Positions 47,984 to 55,506 are shown, counted from the first letter of the stretch. The stretch is DNA of 64,000 nucleotides from Ktedonospora formicarum (GCF_016587355.1 NZ_BNJF01000010.1:1-64000), one strand, 5' to 3'. Notes: a model not told the origin generated them from the letters alone. Translations and numbers: made by a program.

Positions 47984-48496
47984 ATGCTCTTATGCACTCG
48001 TCACCAGATCCTCTCTGTTTTGCAGTCCAGTGCCTATACAACGGGAGTGCGTCAGATCAATGATGGTCCTGGTCATCGTATCCGCATCCACTATAAACGC
48101 GGGAAGATTGATAGGGAATTTGAATGTGTGGTGCTGGTGCGTAGTTCACACTGGTACGAGCATCGCCTCAACCTCTATGGAATGGGGCTGATTGAGATGG
48201 TGGTGTGTGCCAGGCATGACAGCTGCCTTCCCATCCCTGTCTGGTCTGTGGAAGAAGCCAAAGTCTATAATCCTGGCGAAACCGCACATCCTCTCTCAGC
48301 GCTTGAAAATAAAACCTTTCGAGGGTCTCGCTCGGGGCATGCGCTCTTTCTCGCTGCTCTTCTCACCCAGAAACAGGAGACCCTCACACTTCTCGAAGAC
48401 GAAGAACATATTCCACGCTCGACGCGCTATCGTCTCAAGGCCAAAGTCCGGGCCTACGCCAATTTAAAGCGTGGAAGACGCCTCACGATTGAATAG
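47984..48496 (+). CDS. Hypothetical protein, 170 aa
   Basis: A soluble basic protein with no known motif. GAAGGGAGGA stands upstream of the ATG. It lies between two membrane-protein genes with short gaps (24 and 20 nt) and is probably in one operon with them. The C-terminus (RYRLKAKVRAYANLKRGRRLTIE) is basic. Confidence 0.6.
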   Translation: MLLCTRHQILSVLQSSAYTTGVRQINDGPGHRIRIHYKRGKIDREFECVVLVRSSHWYEHRLNLYGMGLIEMVVCARHDSCLPIPVWSVEEAKVYNPGETAHPLSALENKTFRGSRSGHALFLAALLTQKQETLTLLEDEEHIPRSTRYRLKAKVRAYANLKRGRRLTIE

Positions 48497-48516
48497 TTTA
48501 CAAGGAGAGACACACT

Positions 48517-48894
48517 ATGGAATGGATTCTTTTGTTTCTTGCCATCTTCGTTTTGCTCTATGTCTTGATGGTCGTCAGTCAAGCACAACGGTTGAAAGCC
48601 CAGACACGCCCCTTTCCCTCAGAATGGAGTGCGAGCTTTATCCACTCAGTGAAAAAGACGCAGACCTCGCTCTGGATCGTCTGGACGATGCTTGGAGCAC
48701 ACGCAGTCGCATTCCTTCTCCCCTCGATGATAGGAGATAATCCGGGCATGCGATGGTCTGCGTCAGTGTTTGCTCTGTTCGACCTGCTAGGTGCCATTGT
48801 GCTCTACGGATTGTGGCGGTGGACCAAAACGCTGATCCGTCGAGCCGCGATAGGGGCACGAAAAGCCCGCTTTCCAGAACAGTACGACGCCTAA
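48517..48894 (+). CDS. Small membrane protein, 125 aa
   Basis: Three transmembrane helices: residues 2-20 (ILLFLAIFVLLYVLMVV), about 50-68 and about 80-100. The C-terminus is basic (RRAAIGARKARF) and probably cytoplasmic. Good ribosome binding site (AAGGAGA). Family not recognised. Last gene before a terminator, so it closes the 46799-48894 unit. Confidence 0.6.
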   Translation: MEWILLFLAIFVLLYVLMVVSQAQRLKAQTRPFPSEWSASFIHSVKKTQTSLWIVWTMLGAHAVAFLLPSMIGDNPGMRWSASVFALFDLLGAIVLYGLWRWTKTLIRRAAIGARKARFPEQYDA

Positions 48895-48911
48895 CGCGAC
48901 ACCGGCTCTCG

Positions 48912-48976
48912 CACAGAGAAAAGCGGTCTTCTAGTTGCCTTGGAACCACATCTAGAATGACCGCTTTCTCTGTGTA
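48912..48976 (+). terminator. Terminator after membrane gene unit
   Basis: CACAGAGAAAAGCGGTC pairs with GACCGCTTTCTCTGTG (one bulged A), with an inner TTCTAG/CTAGAA stem. Confidence 0.65.
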
Positions 48977-49041
48977 GGCCCCTATGAACCCCACGTATGC
49001 AAGTATAGCATGGTGGTGTTTTCTTTTTGGAGGGAACCCAT

Positions 49042-49716
49042 ATGCAAAACCTTGCCAAGAACACGTTGTTGTTTCTTCTGCTTGTCGTGGTGCTCTTCAT
49101 CTTCTGGGGATACCTACAAATATCCCCTTCAACCATACGGGCACAGTCATCCACAACCAACGCGACACGTACAACATCACAATCCAAAGGCGCACACCAT
49201 CTGGTCAGGATCAATCAGTGGGACGTGAGTCAGTATGCCAACCAGCAGGAGTATGAGACCTGGCATCTCTCGACCTGCTCCACCGCGTCCCTGGCCGTGG
49301 TCATCAACTACTATACCGGACGAGCCTACCGCATTACCGATATTCTCCAGGCACAACTGGCAGCGCAGGCGATCTCGGTGCAGCTGGGTTTGCTGGACGA
49401 GAATGGCATTGCACGTACAGCTGCGCGCCTTGGCTTGAATACAGCCATTAGCCATGTCCATAGCCTCGATGGCCTCATTGCTTTTGCCCAACATGGACAG
49501 CCAACCATTGTGAGCTTTCCACCACCATTTCTCGATGGGGGGCATCTCCTGGTTCTGGTCGGAGGTGATGCCAGGAGCGTCCACCTCATGGATTCCTCTC
49601 GCCTCAACATGCAGACCATGGACCGGGCGACGTTTCTGACGCACTGGCGAGGGTTCAGCGCCCTCCTCGACCCGAATGACGAGACCAGCACACCTCAGAA
49701 GGAGGTGCACGCATGA
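49042..49716 (+). CDS. C39-family (papain-like) peptidase, exported
   Basis: A 224-aa protein with an N-terminal membrane anchor/signal (LLFLLLVVVLFIFWGYL) and a C39-like domain: the catalytic Cys in TWHLSTCSTASLAVV near residue 80, His in GGHLLVLVGGD near 167 and Asp in HLMDSSR. The ATG at 49042 has GGAGGG upstream. Its stop overlaps the next gene start (ATGA), so the two are translated together; the pair looks like a cell-wall or secreted-protein processing module. Confidence 0.8.
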   Translation: MQNLAKNTLLFLLLVVVLFIFWGYLQISPSTIRAQSSTTNATRTTSQSKGAHHLVRINQWDVSQYANQQEYETWHLSTCSTASLAVVINYYTGRAYRITDILQAQLAAQAISVQLGLLDENGIARTAARLGLNTAISHVHSLDGLIAFAQHGQPTIVSFPPPFLDGGHLLVLVGGDARSVHLMDSSRLNMQTMDRATFLTHWRGFSALLDPNDETSTPQKEVHA

Positions 49717-50316
49717 GCCTCTCACGCCTCTGCCTGATTGGGCTTCTCTGCCTCGTGGCCTTTGGCCTCGCGGCGTATGTCGTGGCTCCGGGCATCACAG
49801 CGTCTGGACGAGCGCAGACGACACTCTCACTCCAGACGGAAGCCTATATTGTCACCGGGAAGCCTACCATCTCTGTCGCGAAGCTCGATCAGATCCTGTG
49901 TGAAACGTACAATGGGGTTCGCCCCAAGGCCTGCCATTCCGGGCAGGATCTCTACAATCTTGGTATCGAGTATGGCATCGATCCCATCTTCGCTCTCGCC
50001 TTCTTCAGACAGGAAAGTACCTATGGGACCTCTCCCCTGGCTCAGAGAACATTGAACCTGGGGAACATGCGGTGTGCAGGCTATGCAACCTGCTATGAAG
50101 GCTTTCGGGTCTACGCTGACCTTGCGGAGGGATACAACGACTGGTACCGGCTCATTGCCCATGGGTATGTGAATGGGGAAGTCTCTTCACAATGCCCCTG
50201 CAAGGATGTTTGACGCCATTGTGCATGTCTATGCGCCCAGAGAAGATAGCAACGATCCTGATGGGTATGCCAAGAGCGTGGAAGCCTTTGTTGACCAGTT
50301 ACGCCAGGAGGCATGA
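49713..50316 (+). pseudogene. Glucosaminidase-domain cell-wall hydrolase, frameshifted
   Basis: About 200 aa. An N-terminal signal peptide (LIGLLCLVAFGLAAYVVA) and a mannosyl-glycoprotein endo-beta-N-acetylglucosaminidase-type domain: IDPIFALAFFRQESTYGTSP with the catalytic Glu, and NLGNMRCAG. The first frame stops at 50213. The expected C-terminal segment (FDAIVHVYAPREDSNDPDGYAKSVEAF) continues in the next frame to 50316. One base too many at the C4 run 50196-50199 explains it. Probably cuts peptidoglycan; the partner is the C39 peptidase upstream. Confidence 0.8.
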
Positions 50317-50320
50317 ATCA

Positions 50321-50908
50321 ATGGCAGAACACGAAGAGTTTGGATCGCTGACCACGGCTGGCTACTCCAACAAAGGCTGTGAGGAATTCCTTCAGCAAGC
50401 GCTACGTGTGAACAGGAGAGCCATGATTGTCGATACGAGGAACTCACCTACCCGCCAATGGTCATCCTTCTGGATGCGGCGAGGCTTAGGTGAGCGCTAC
50501 CACGAGCGCTATGTCTGGCGTGGTGATCTGCTGGGGAATATCAACCATGCTCGTCGCCATCTTCCTATCCAACTGAAGGATGAGCAACGCGGCTTGGCCT
50601 GGATTGTCCGCCAAGGGCAGACACTCATTTTACTGTGTGGGTGCGCGGACGTTGCGCGCTGCCATCGTAAAGTCATCTATGACAAAGTGTGTGCTCGCCT
50701 TCCAGGGCTGGTATCAGAGTATCGTCCTGGTTCGCGTGTGAGTACGCCCTATGGTCTCGGGTTGATTGATCCTGACATTCCCCTTGAGGTCAGTCAGGCA
50801 CGTAATCGTTATGCGGTGATCCATGATACCTGGACACCTCATCGCTATCTTCCACCTTCCGCCATTGAAACCTACGAAGATCCTGAGCTTCTCGCACTCC
50901 TGTCGTAG
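50321..50908 (+). CDS. DUF488-family protein
   Basis: A 195-aa protein. TAGYSNKGCEEFLQQAL near the start, an IVDTRNSPTRQW segment and the signature CGCADVARCHRKVI are those of DUF488. The family is cytoplasmic and of unknown biochemical role. AGGAGG, within the end of the glucosaminidase frame, serves the ATG at 50321. A terminator-like hairpin follows. Confidence 0.85.
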   Translation: MAEHEEFGSLTTAGYSNKGCEEFLQQALRVNRRAMIVDTRNSPTRQWSSFWMRRGLGERYHERYVWRGDLLGNINHARRHLPIQLKDEQRGLAWIVRQGQTLILLCGCADVARCHRKVIYDKVCARLPGLVSEYRPGSRVSTPYGLGLIDPDIPLEVSQARNRYAVIHDTWTPHRYLPPSAIETYEDPELLALLS

Positions 50909-50929
50909 GTCATTGGCAGTCGTAGAACA

Positions 50930-50966
50930 GCCCTTATAGTATCTGCTGTAAGGGCTTGCCAGCCGA
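50930..50966 (+). terminator. Terminator after DUF488 gene
   Basis: GCCCTTATAG pairs with CTGTAAGGGC (one imperfect pair); resembles the CCCTTATA hairpin before the PP-loop gene. Confidence 0.5.
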
Positions 50967-51189
50967 CGAGGTAAGAAGAAAGCCGCGATTGCCGCTAGTT
51001 ATACGATTCTTGAGCTTCTCCTCCCTTGAACTCCATTTTCAGGAGAGTACGGAAAGCGCGGAGGAATTGGAGGTAGATTGATCTATGACGCTCAGGCTCC
51101 CCTTAGAGAGTAGTAGACAGGTTGAGCACTCAAAGCCTGCAGAATGCCCAACCTATCGAGAGGCCGTTATCATTGATCGCCCTAATTTT

Positions 51190-51480
51190 TTAGCGGCGAT
51201 AATAGTACGGGCCATAAGAAGGATAGTATGGGCTGTAAACAGGATAGACGATCGGACGGTAAACGTACGGGCTGTAAACGGGATAAACGTACGGGCTGTA
51301 AACGGGATAAACGTACGGGCTATAAGGGGGGAATTGTGCAACTGCTCCTGTTTTGCTTGGCATTGCCGTTGTGGTGCTGGCGGCTGATGCTGAATGTGTT
51401 GTACTGGTTAGCAGCAGTAGGGCAAACAAGCAGCTGAACACTGTAAGAAAAACAATTTTAGTACACGCCAAGTTCTTCAT
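51190..51480 (-). CDS. Exported Pro/Tyr-repeat protein, 96 aa
   Basis: Signal peptide (IVFLTVFSCLFALLLLTSTTHSASA) followed by a mature part made of repeats of SPYVYPVY and related units, ending YYYRR. The repeats arise from a 24-nt tandem repeat at about 51250-51325. The leader matches the exported protein at 37242-37805, as does the upstream block. GAGGAG stands 8 nt before the ATG. Function unknown; a surface or adhesive peptide is one guess. Confidence 0.7.
   Translation of the reverse strand: MKNLACTKIVFLTVFSCLFALLLLTSTTHSASAASTTTAMPSKTGAVAQFPPYSPYVYPVYSPYVYPVYSPYVYRPIVYPVYSPYYPSYGPYYYRR
51250..51325. repeat. 24-nt tandem repeat inside exported gene
   Basis: About three copies of a unit containing GTACGGGCTGTAAACGGGAT; each encodes eight residues of the SPYVYPVY type on the minus strand. 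Copy number is likely to vary. Confidence 0.8.
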
Positions 51481-51551
51481 GAGCGAACTCCTCGAATTAG
51501 AGCCTTATGTGCATAAGCGCATCTAATTCCAAAATTACTAGATGGGAACGC

Positions 51552-51629
51552 CAAATGGGTAAACACTACCAAACGCCCCTATTAGGGTACATTTTTTTTA
51601 TAGCATCGGAGACAAACTCAGGAGACATT
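51552..51629 (-). promoter_or_regulatory. Upstream block shared with 37881-37959
   Basis: The second copy of the conserved block, about 72 nt upstream of the exported repeat protein; see the entry at 37881 for the shared sequence features. Confidence 0.65.
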
Positions 51630-51840
51630 TCGGGGCATGCCTCGGCACTGTGTAGCGAAGCTCTTGCAAACTGATAATGCCTCACCGTTACACAGGTGTG
51701 CTCGTCGGTTTATATCAAAAAAGACACATCCCCTGAAGATACCCGGCGGACTGGCGTAGCCCTGCCTGTGTACGCAACGCCGTTGGGAAGGAAACATCGT
51801 TACTATTGTTTGCTTAGATTTGGAGAAGGAGAACACCTCT

Positions 51841-52146
51841 ATGTCACGTACGCTAACCACTGTAGCCCTTGTCTCCCCTGGCGTCCCCGAGAAACCTCGA
51901 CGCGGCCGCAAGAAGAAGGAGGTTATGACTCAAATACCGTCACCACATTCCCAATCTGACATAAGCCAGGAGCGAGCATTGACCATCGAGCAAACCGCAC
52001 AATACCTGGGCGTGGGTCGTCCCAAAGTCTATGACTACCTTCGCGATGGTCTTTCCTCGGTCAAATTGAGTGATGGGGTGCGCCGTGTCATGCTCTCATC
52101 GCTCATCGCCTGGCTCAAAGAGCGAGAGACATGCGGCGTCGTCTAA
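51841..52146 (+). CDS. Excisionase-like HTH DNA-binding protein
   Basis: A 101-aa protein with a basic N-terminus (KPRRGRKKK) and a MerR/excisionase-type HTH: LTIEQTAQYLGVGRPKVYDYLRDG then a wing and LIAWLKERE. The ATG at 51841 has AAGGAG 9 nt upstream. It probably acts with the element's integrase (as excisionase) or regulates element genes. Confidence 0.8.
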   Translation: MSRTLTTVALVSPGVPEKPRRGRKKKEVMTQIPSPHSQSDISQERALTIEQTAQYLGVGRPKVYDYLRDGLSSVKLSDGVRRVMLSSLIAWLKERETCGVV

Positions 52147-52293
52147 TCTTTCCTGATGTTTGACTGTACGACAGCAATGACTTCTTCCAGCATACCCACC
52201 CAGCGCCCACCACACCAACTTCACTCCCTGTTTCTCATGAACTTTTTCGCCCCTCTACCAACCACATGATTTCTGATCAGAAAGGAACATTTT

Positions 52294-53112
52294 ATGTCTA
52301 TTGATCCTTTTGTTGCTACCGTGAATGCCCTTGTTGCCCAGGAGCGCTCCAAAGGTTCTGTCCAGAGCTATGAGGATTTAAAAGAACGCATACAACGTCG
52401 CGCGCACCTCTACGATGTTTTGCAACGTATCGAGGACGAAATGCGAGCACTCCGTTCGACTGTCCAAACGCTGCCGAGTCTCCCACCTGAACGTGAGGTT
52501 CTTTGGGCGAATGCAGTGCTTACCTTGCCCAACCTGGCTCTGCCGGAGATTGACACGACTGGCCTTGATGCAGCTGCCGAGATCGTGCGTGTGACGTTGA
52601 TTGATTCAACTGGTGCAGTCCTTGATGACATCCTGATCAAACCCACGAGGCCGCTCTCTCCCCAGGTGAGCGAGATCAATGGGATACATAACAAGGATCT
52701 GGAGCACGCCCCAACGATTCGCGAAGCCTGGCCGCGCATTGAGCGATGTTTCCAGGGCCGGCATGTTGTGAGCTTCTCGCAAGACTTCGACCGGGACAAG
52801 CTTAATGAAACAGCAAACCGCGACCAGCTTCCCAGGATGAATTTCATTGGCGAGGATTTGCGACTACGTGTCGGACAGTACCTGGGCAACAGCTATATCA
52901 GCCTTGTAGAAGCCTGCACACGTATCGGGCAACCGTTACCGAAACGCCCTCATCAGACGGGGATAGATCGAGCCAGGGGGCAGCTGTGTGTCCTGCAAGC
53001 GATAGCAAATGCGGTGACCTCGTGCAATACAGCGACCCAGCAACAAGAGAGCATGAGTACAGGCCTCGAAGGAGACTCAAGTCTTGAGGATCTAGATGAA
53101 CATCCCTTCTAA
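52294..53112 (+). CDS. DEDDh-type 3'-5' exonuclease
   Basis: A 272-aa protein. The exonuclease domain runs from about residue 83: Exo I region EIDTTGLD (the usual D-x-E is reversed to E-x-D), Exo II SFSQDFDRDKL near 160, and Exo III H-Q-T-G-I-D near 219. Similar to DNA polymerase III epsilon-like exonucleases. The N-terminal 80 residues are helical and novel. AAAGGAAC is upstream of the ATG. Its last 95 nt have a degenerate copy at 53748-53858. Probably proofreading or repair for the element polymerase, whose own exonuclease motif I is defective. Confidence 0.83.
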   Translation: MSIDPFVATVNALVAQERSKGSVQSYEDLKERIQRRAHLYDVLQRIEDEMRALRSTVQTLPSLPPEREVLWANAVLTLPNLALPEIDTTGLDAAAEIVRVTLIDSTGAVLDDILIKPTRPLSPQVSEINGIHNKDLEHAPTIREAWPRIERCFQGRHVVSFSQDFDRDKLNETANRDQLPRMNFIGEDLRLRVGQYLGNSYISLVEACTRIGQPLPKRPHQTGIDRARGQLCVLQAIANAVTSCNTATQQQESMSTGLEGDSSLEDLDEHPF

Positions 53113-53124
53113 GGGAAAAAGCGG

Positions 53125-53150
53125 GCGGACCCGGAAGATTCCGGGTCCGC
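53125..53150. terminator. Terminator between exonuclease and small gene
   Basis: GCGGACCCGG pairs with CCGGGTCCGC over a 6-nt loop, 13 nt after the exonuclease stop and upstream of the 3' end of the convergent gene. Confidence 0.7.
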
Positions 53151-53177
53151 TTGGTGCTTGGTGCGATGGATGGGTGA

Positions 53178-53417
53178 TCAGACCCCGTAGGGAGTGACGA
53201 CGCGGTTCCCCTTGTCGTCGACTTCTGCGACGTAGCGGATACCTATTTCGAGCGCCTTCATACGCGCGTTCGCGTCAGCGATCTGCGGGTCTGAGAGGTC
53301 GACGAACTGGCCGCTGGCCCAGATCGAGAGGAGTTCCTGGCGCTCGCGCTCTATCGCCTCGACCTCGTCGGGCGTGAGGCCCTCCCCCTCTTTATCTGTT
53401 CCGCTGTTGGGCGGCAT
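53178..53417 (-). CDS. Hypothetical acidic protein, 79 aa
   Basis: A small acidic helical protein (DEVEAIERERQELLSIW). AGGAGG is 5 nt from the ATG, a very strong start. Reverse-strand cassette, with the shared 30-nt block about 180 nt upstream. Function unknown. Confidence 0.65.
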   Translation of the reverse strand: MPPNSGTDKEGEGLTPDEVEAIERERQELLSIWASGQFVDLSDPQIADANARMKALEIGIRYVAEVDDKGNRVVTPYGV

Positions 53418-53747
53418 GCTGACCTCCTGGGTCAGGTTGGGGAAGAGTCCTTGTGACCCTTCCTGGAACGGACACCTCAACGTGCAAGGCTCCGTGGACT
53501 CGCCTGAACGCAAAGTGCATCTCAGTCGACTCCGCAAAGCCCAGAAGTTGATACCTCACCTCATCACCTAGGGCTGATGCTTCGTTTGTGTGCCGTGCCT
53601 CCGCGCAGAAGGCGCGATCAGAGCAGACATCAGCGAAGCGTCTCTCAAGTCGAATCAGACCATCAAGAGACAGATGTGATACCTCCTATGGTAGCATGCT
53701 TTGCTCGTGAGTTCCAGGCGTTTTCTTCTCTATCATCCCCCAAATGG

Positions 53748-53858
53748 CAATGGCGAATGTGGTGACCTCATACACAATGCCCCAGCAACGAGAGTGCACA
53801 AGCGCAGGCCTCGAAGGAAAGCTACGTCTTAATGATCTGGATGAGCATCCCTTCTAAA
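53748..53858 (+). pseudogene. Degenerate copy of exonuclease 3' end
   Basis: Similar to the last part of the exonuclease gene (about 53013-53112), including the GGCCTCGAAGGA and GATGAGCATCCCTTCTAA-type ends. Frame broken. It shows that a block [exonuclease tail - terminator - reverse small gene] was duplicated. Confidence 0.75.
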
Positions 53859-53879
53859 GTAAAAGCCCACCCTCGTAAC

Positions 53880-53924
53880 GATAGGGCTGAGGGGCCGCTG
53901 TATCAGCGGCCCCTCAGCCCTATC
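53880..53924. terminator. 21-bp perfect terminator hairpin
   Basis: Arms 53880-53900 and 53904-53924 with a 3-nt loop (TAT), G/C-rich, between the exonuclease remnant (+) and the small minus-strand gene. Confidence 0.75.
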
Positions 53925-53945
53925 TCATGGCGTCATCTAGAGCGT

Positions 53946-54149
53946 TCAGAGAGAGCTCGGCGGCTCCTCGTAGTGCACGCTGTCGAGCTTGGCCTGGGCC
54001 TCTTCCTCGCGGCCCAGGTCATACAGGTGAGCCGCCTCCAGCAAGGCGATCTTCTCCTTGTCGCCCTGACCATCGTTGCGACGCTCAGCCTGAGCGGGGT
54101 CATGACGACGCTCGGCCTGACGCCGGCACCAGTCACCCTTTGCACTCAT
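53946..54149 (-). CDS. Hypothetical protein, 67 aa
   Basis: A charged helical protein (EAAHLYDLGREEEAQAKLD resembles a TPR-like helix pair). The ATG at 54149 has GAAGGGTGG upstream. Last reverse-strand cassette of the element. Function unknown. Confidence 0.5.
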   Translation of the reverse strand: MSAKGDWCRRQAERRHDPAQAERRNDGQGDKEKIALLEAAHLYDLGREEEAQAKLDSVHYEEPPSSL

Positions 54150-54618
54150 CGTGTCCACCCTTCTCCACATTCCCGATTGCCAGGAACCCAGCTCACCCTA
54201 CATGAGCTGAGATTAAAGCCTTCGGGCATGAGGTGATAGGGGTATTGTGCTTACACGACTCAACTCCCTCTGCAGAAAGCTTCAATGGAACAGGTTCATC
54301 TGAGATCGCATTCGTGATCTCTGTGCCCAGACCTGATAGATCCTCGCGCACGCCCATGCAAGCACCAGGCAGCGACGACAGAATCCATGGGTAGGCATTT
54401 CATCTTTCAGGGATGAACCAGGAGTATCCCTCCTTCTTACCCACAAAGACTACACTGACTGGATCTATCTTAACACAGCTTTTCTGCTTTCGCGTTCCCT
54501 CCATAGCCCCAGATGAGCGCGAAAGGGGAGTAATAAGAGTTCCAGCACGACCTTCAGACCCATCGTCAACAACCATCGGGAACAATCCCTCAACTTCAAG
54601 AGAAAGTCAGGTAGAACA
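54150..54618. other. Intergenic before integrase, no gene seen
   Basis: About 470 nt with no protein-like frame. The DNA-binding N-terminus expected of a tyrosine recombinase is not readable here, so part may be decayed integrase coding sequence. Confidence 0.35.
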
Positions 54619-55170
54619 ATGACAGAACATGAGAAAAATGCGATCCGTGTCCGTCTGCGGAATACGCCACACGTATTGACCCTCGATCAATTACGTCGCT
54701 TCTTCCAGGTCGCAGAGCAGCAGAGTCTTGGAACGCTGCTGTGGTTTGCACTCTGCACTGGTATGCGCTAGGGAGAATTGCTTAGTCTTCGCTGGCACGA
54801 TCTCAATGGTGAGACCAGGGTGCTTTCAATTCTCCGGACGCGAAATTCGCTCTCTGAGAAGGTCAATACCGAAGAGGAGGTCGCTCCTTCCCTCCAACGG
54901 AGGATTAAGCTCCCACCATCTCTTCTCGAAGCGCTCTTGCGTCACCAGGAGGAGCAGCGCGAGATGTTCCTCGCCGAAAGCGAGGGCTGGAGTGAGAAGG
55001 GCTTGATCTTCTCTACAGCGGCGGGAGGACCTCTCTCGCCAGCGCATCTCCGGCAAGACCTTCTGCAGGTGTGTCGTGAGGCTGAAGTTCCATTGCTTAG
55101 CCTTCACGACGTGCGAAACAATACCACCTGTATACTCTTCTCCTTAGGTGTAGATCCGAGGGTGTGGTAA
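54619..55170 (+). pseudogene. Tyrosine recombinase/integrase, broken
   Basis: Homology to phage integrases: LTLDQLRRFFQVAEQQSLGTLLWFALCTGMR, then an in-frame TAG at 54769-54771 where the family has TGMRxGEL, then GELLSLRWHDLN and a box II region LHDVRNNTT in place of HxLRHT. The frame ends at TAA 55168-55170 right after GVDPRV, so the catalytic Tyr region is absent. The next bases are DUF1275 coding sequence. The element can no longer move with this enzyme. Confidence 0.85.
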
Positions 55171-55454
55171 CTACCTATATCACGGGTACAATGAATAGCC
55201 TTATCAGTACACTGGTAAAGCGTTTGAAGCAGCCTTCTCCTGGCTCACCTGTCACTAATGATAAAATGAGAGGCTTCATTCCCTTCTCCACGCCAGTCCT
55301 TCAGGCAACTATGTTGCTGATCTATCTCTTTGGGGCTTTCATGAATGGCCTCATCGCGTTCACTCAGCCTTCGCTGGTATTGCTTCTTCCTGGTATGGCT
55401 CTCATTATAGTTGTGGTAAGAGCGGTCTCTCACGCACTGCAACAGCGTCGCTAA
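55164..55454 (+). pseudogene. DUF1275 membrane protein, 3' fragment
   Basis: Encodes the C-terminal part of a DUF1275 protein: VTTYITGTMNSLISTLVKRL is the typical T-T-Y-x-T-G-T helix start, followed by two hydrophobic helices (ATMLLIYLFGAFMNGLIAF and LVLLLPGMALIIVVV). It joins, with about 95 residues missing, to the fragment at 33097-33288. Confidence 0.82.
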
Positions 55455-55506
55455 GGGAAGAGCCTCTAGCTGACGGTTCCGTCTGGGGAGACAATCTACA
55501 TGATTT

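Larger units (their letters stand above)
33289..55163. mobile_element. Integrated plasmid-like element, about 21.9 kb
   Basis: Bounded by the two halves of a DUF1275 gene. The forward backbone encodes helicase, prim-pol/helicase, DNA polymerase, exonuclease, an excisionase-like HTH and (at the right end) a tyrosine integrase remnant. Accessory genes include a nucleotidyltransferase pair, a PP-loop enzyme, peptidase/glucosaminidase and DUF488. No capsid, terminase, relaxase or conjugation ATPase is visible. No flanking direct repeat longer than about 7 nt was found, and about 95 codons of DUF1275 are missing, so the right end has probably suffered a deletion. Confidence 0.8.

Noticed and set aside
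51250..51325. Tandem repeat considered as a CRISPR array
   Set aside because: Contiguous 24-nt repeats without spacers, in frame within a coding gene.
51085..51387. Forward frame with GGAGG upstream of ATG 51085
   Set aside because: Most of it is antisense to the repeat-rich exported gene; at best a truncated gene start.
33270..55170. Direct repeat (att site) flanking the element
   Set aside because: Only chance-length shared words of about 7 nt were found between the two junctions.
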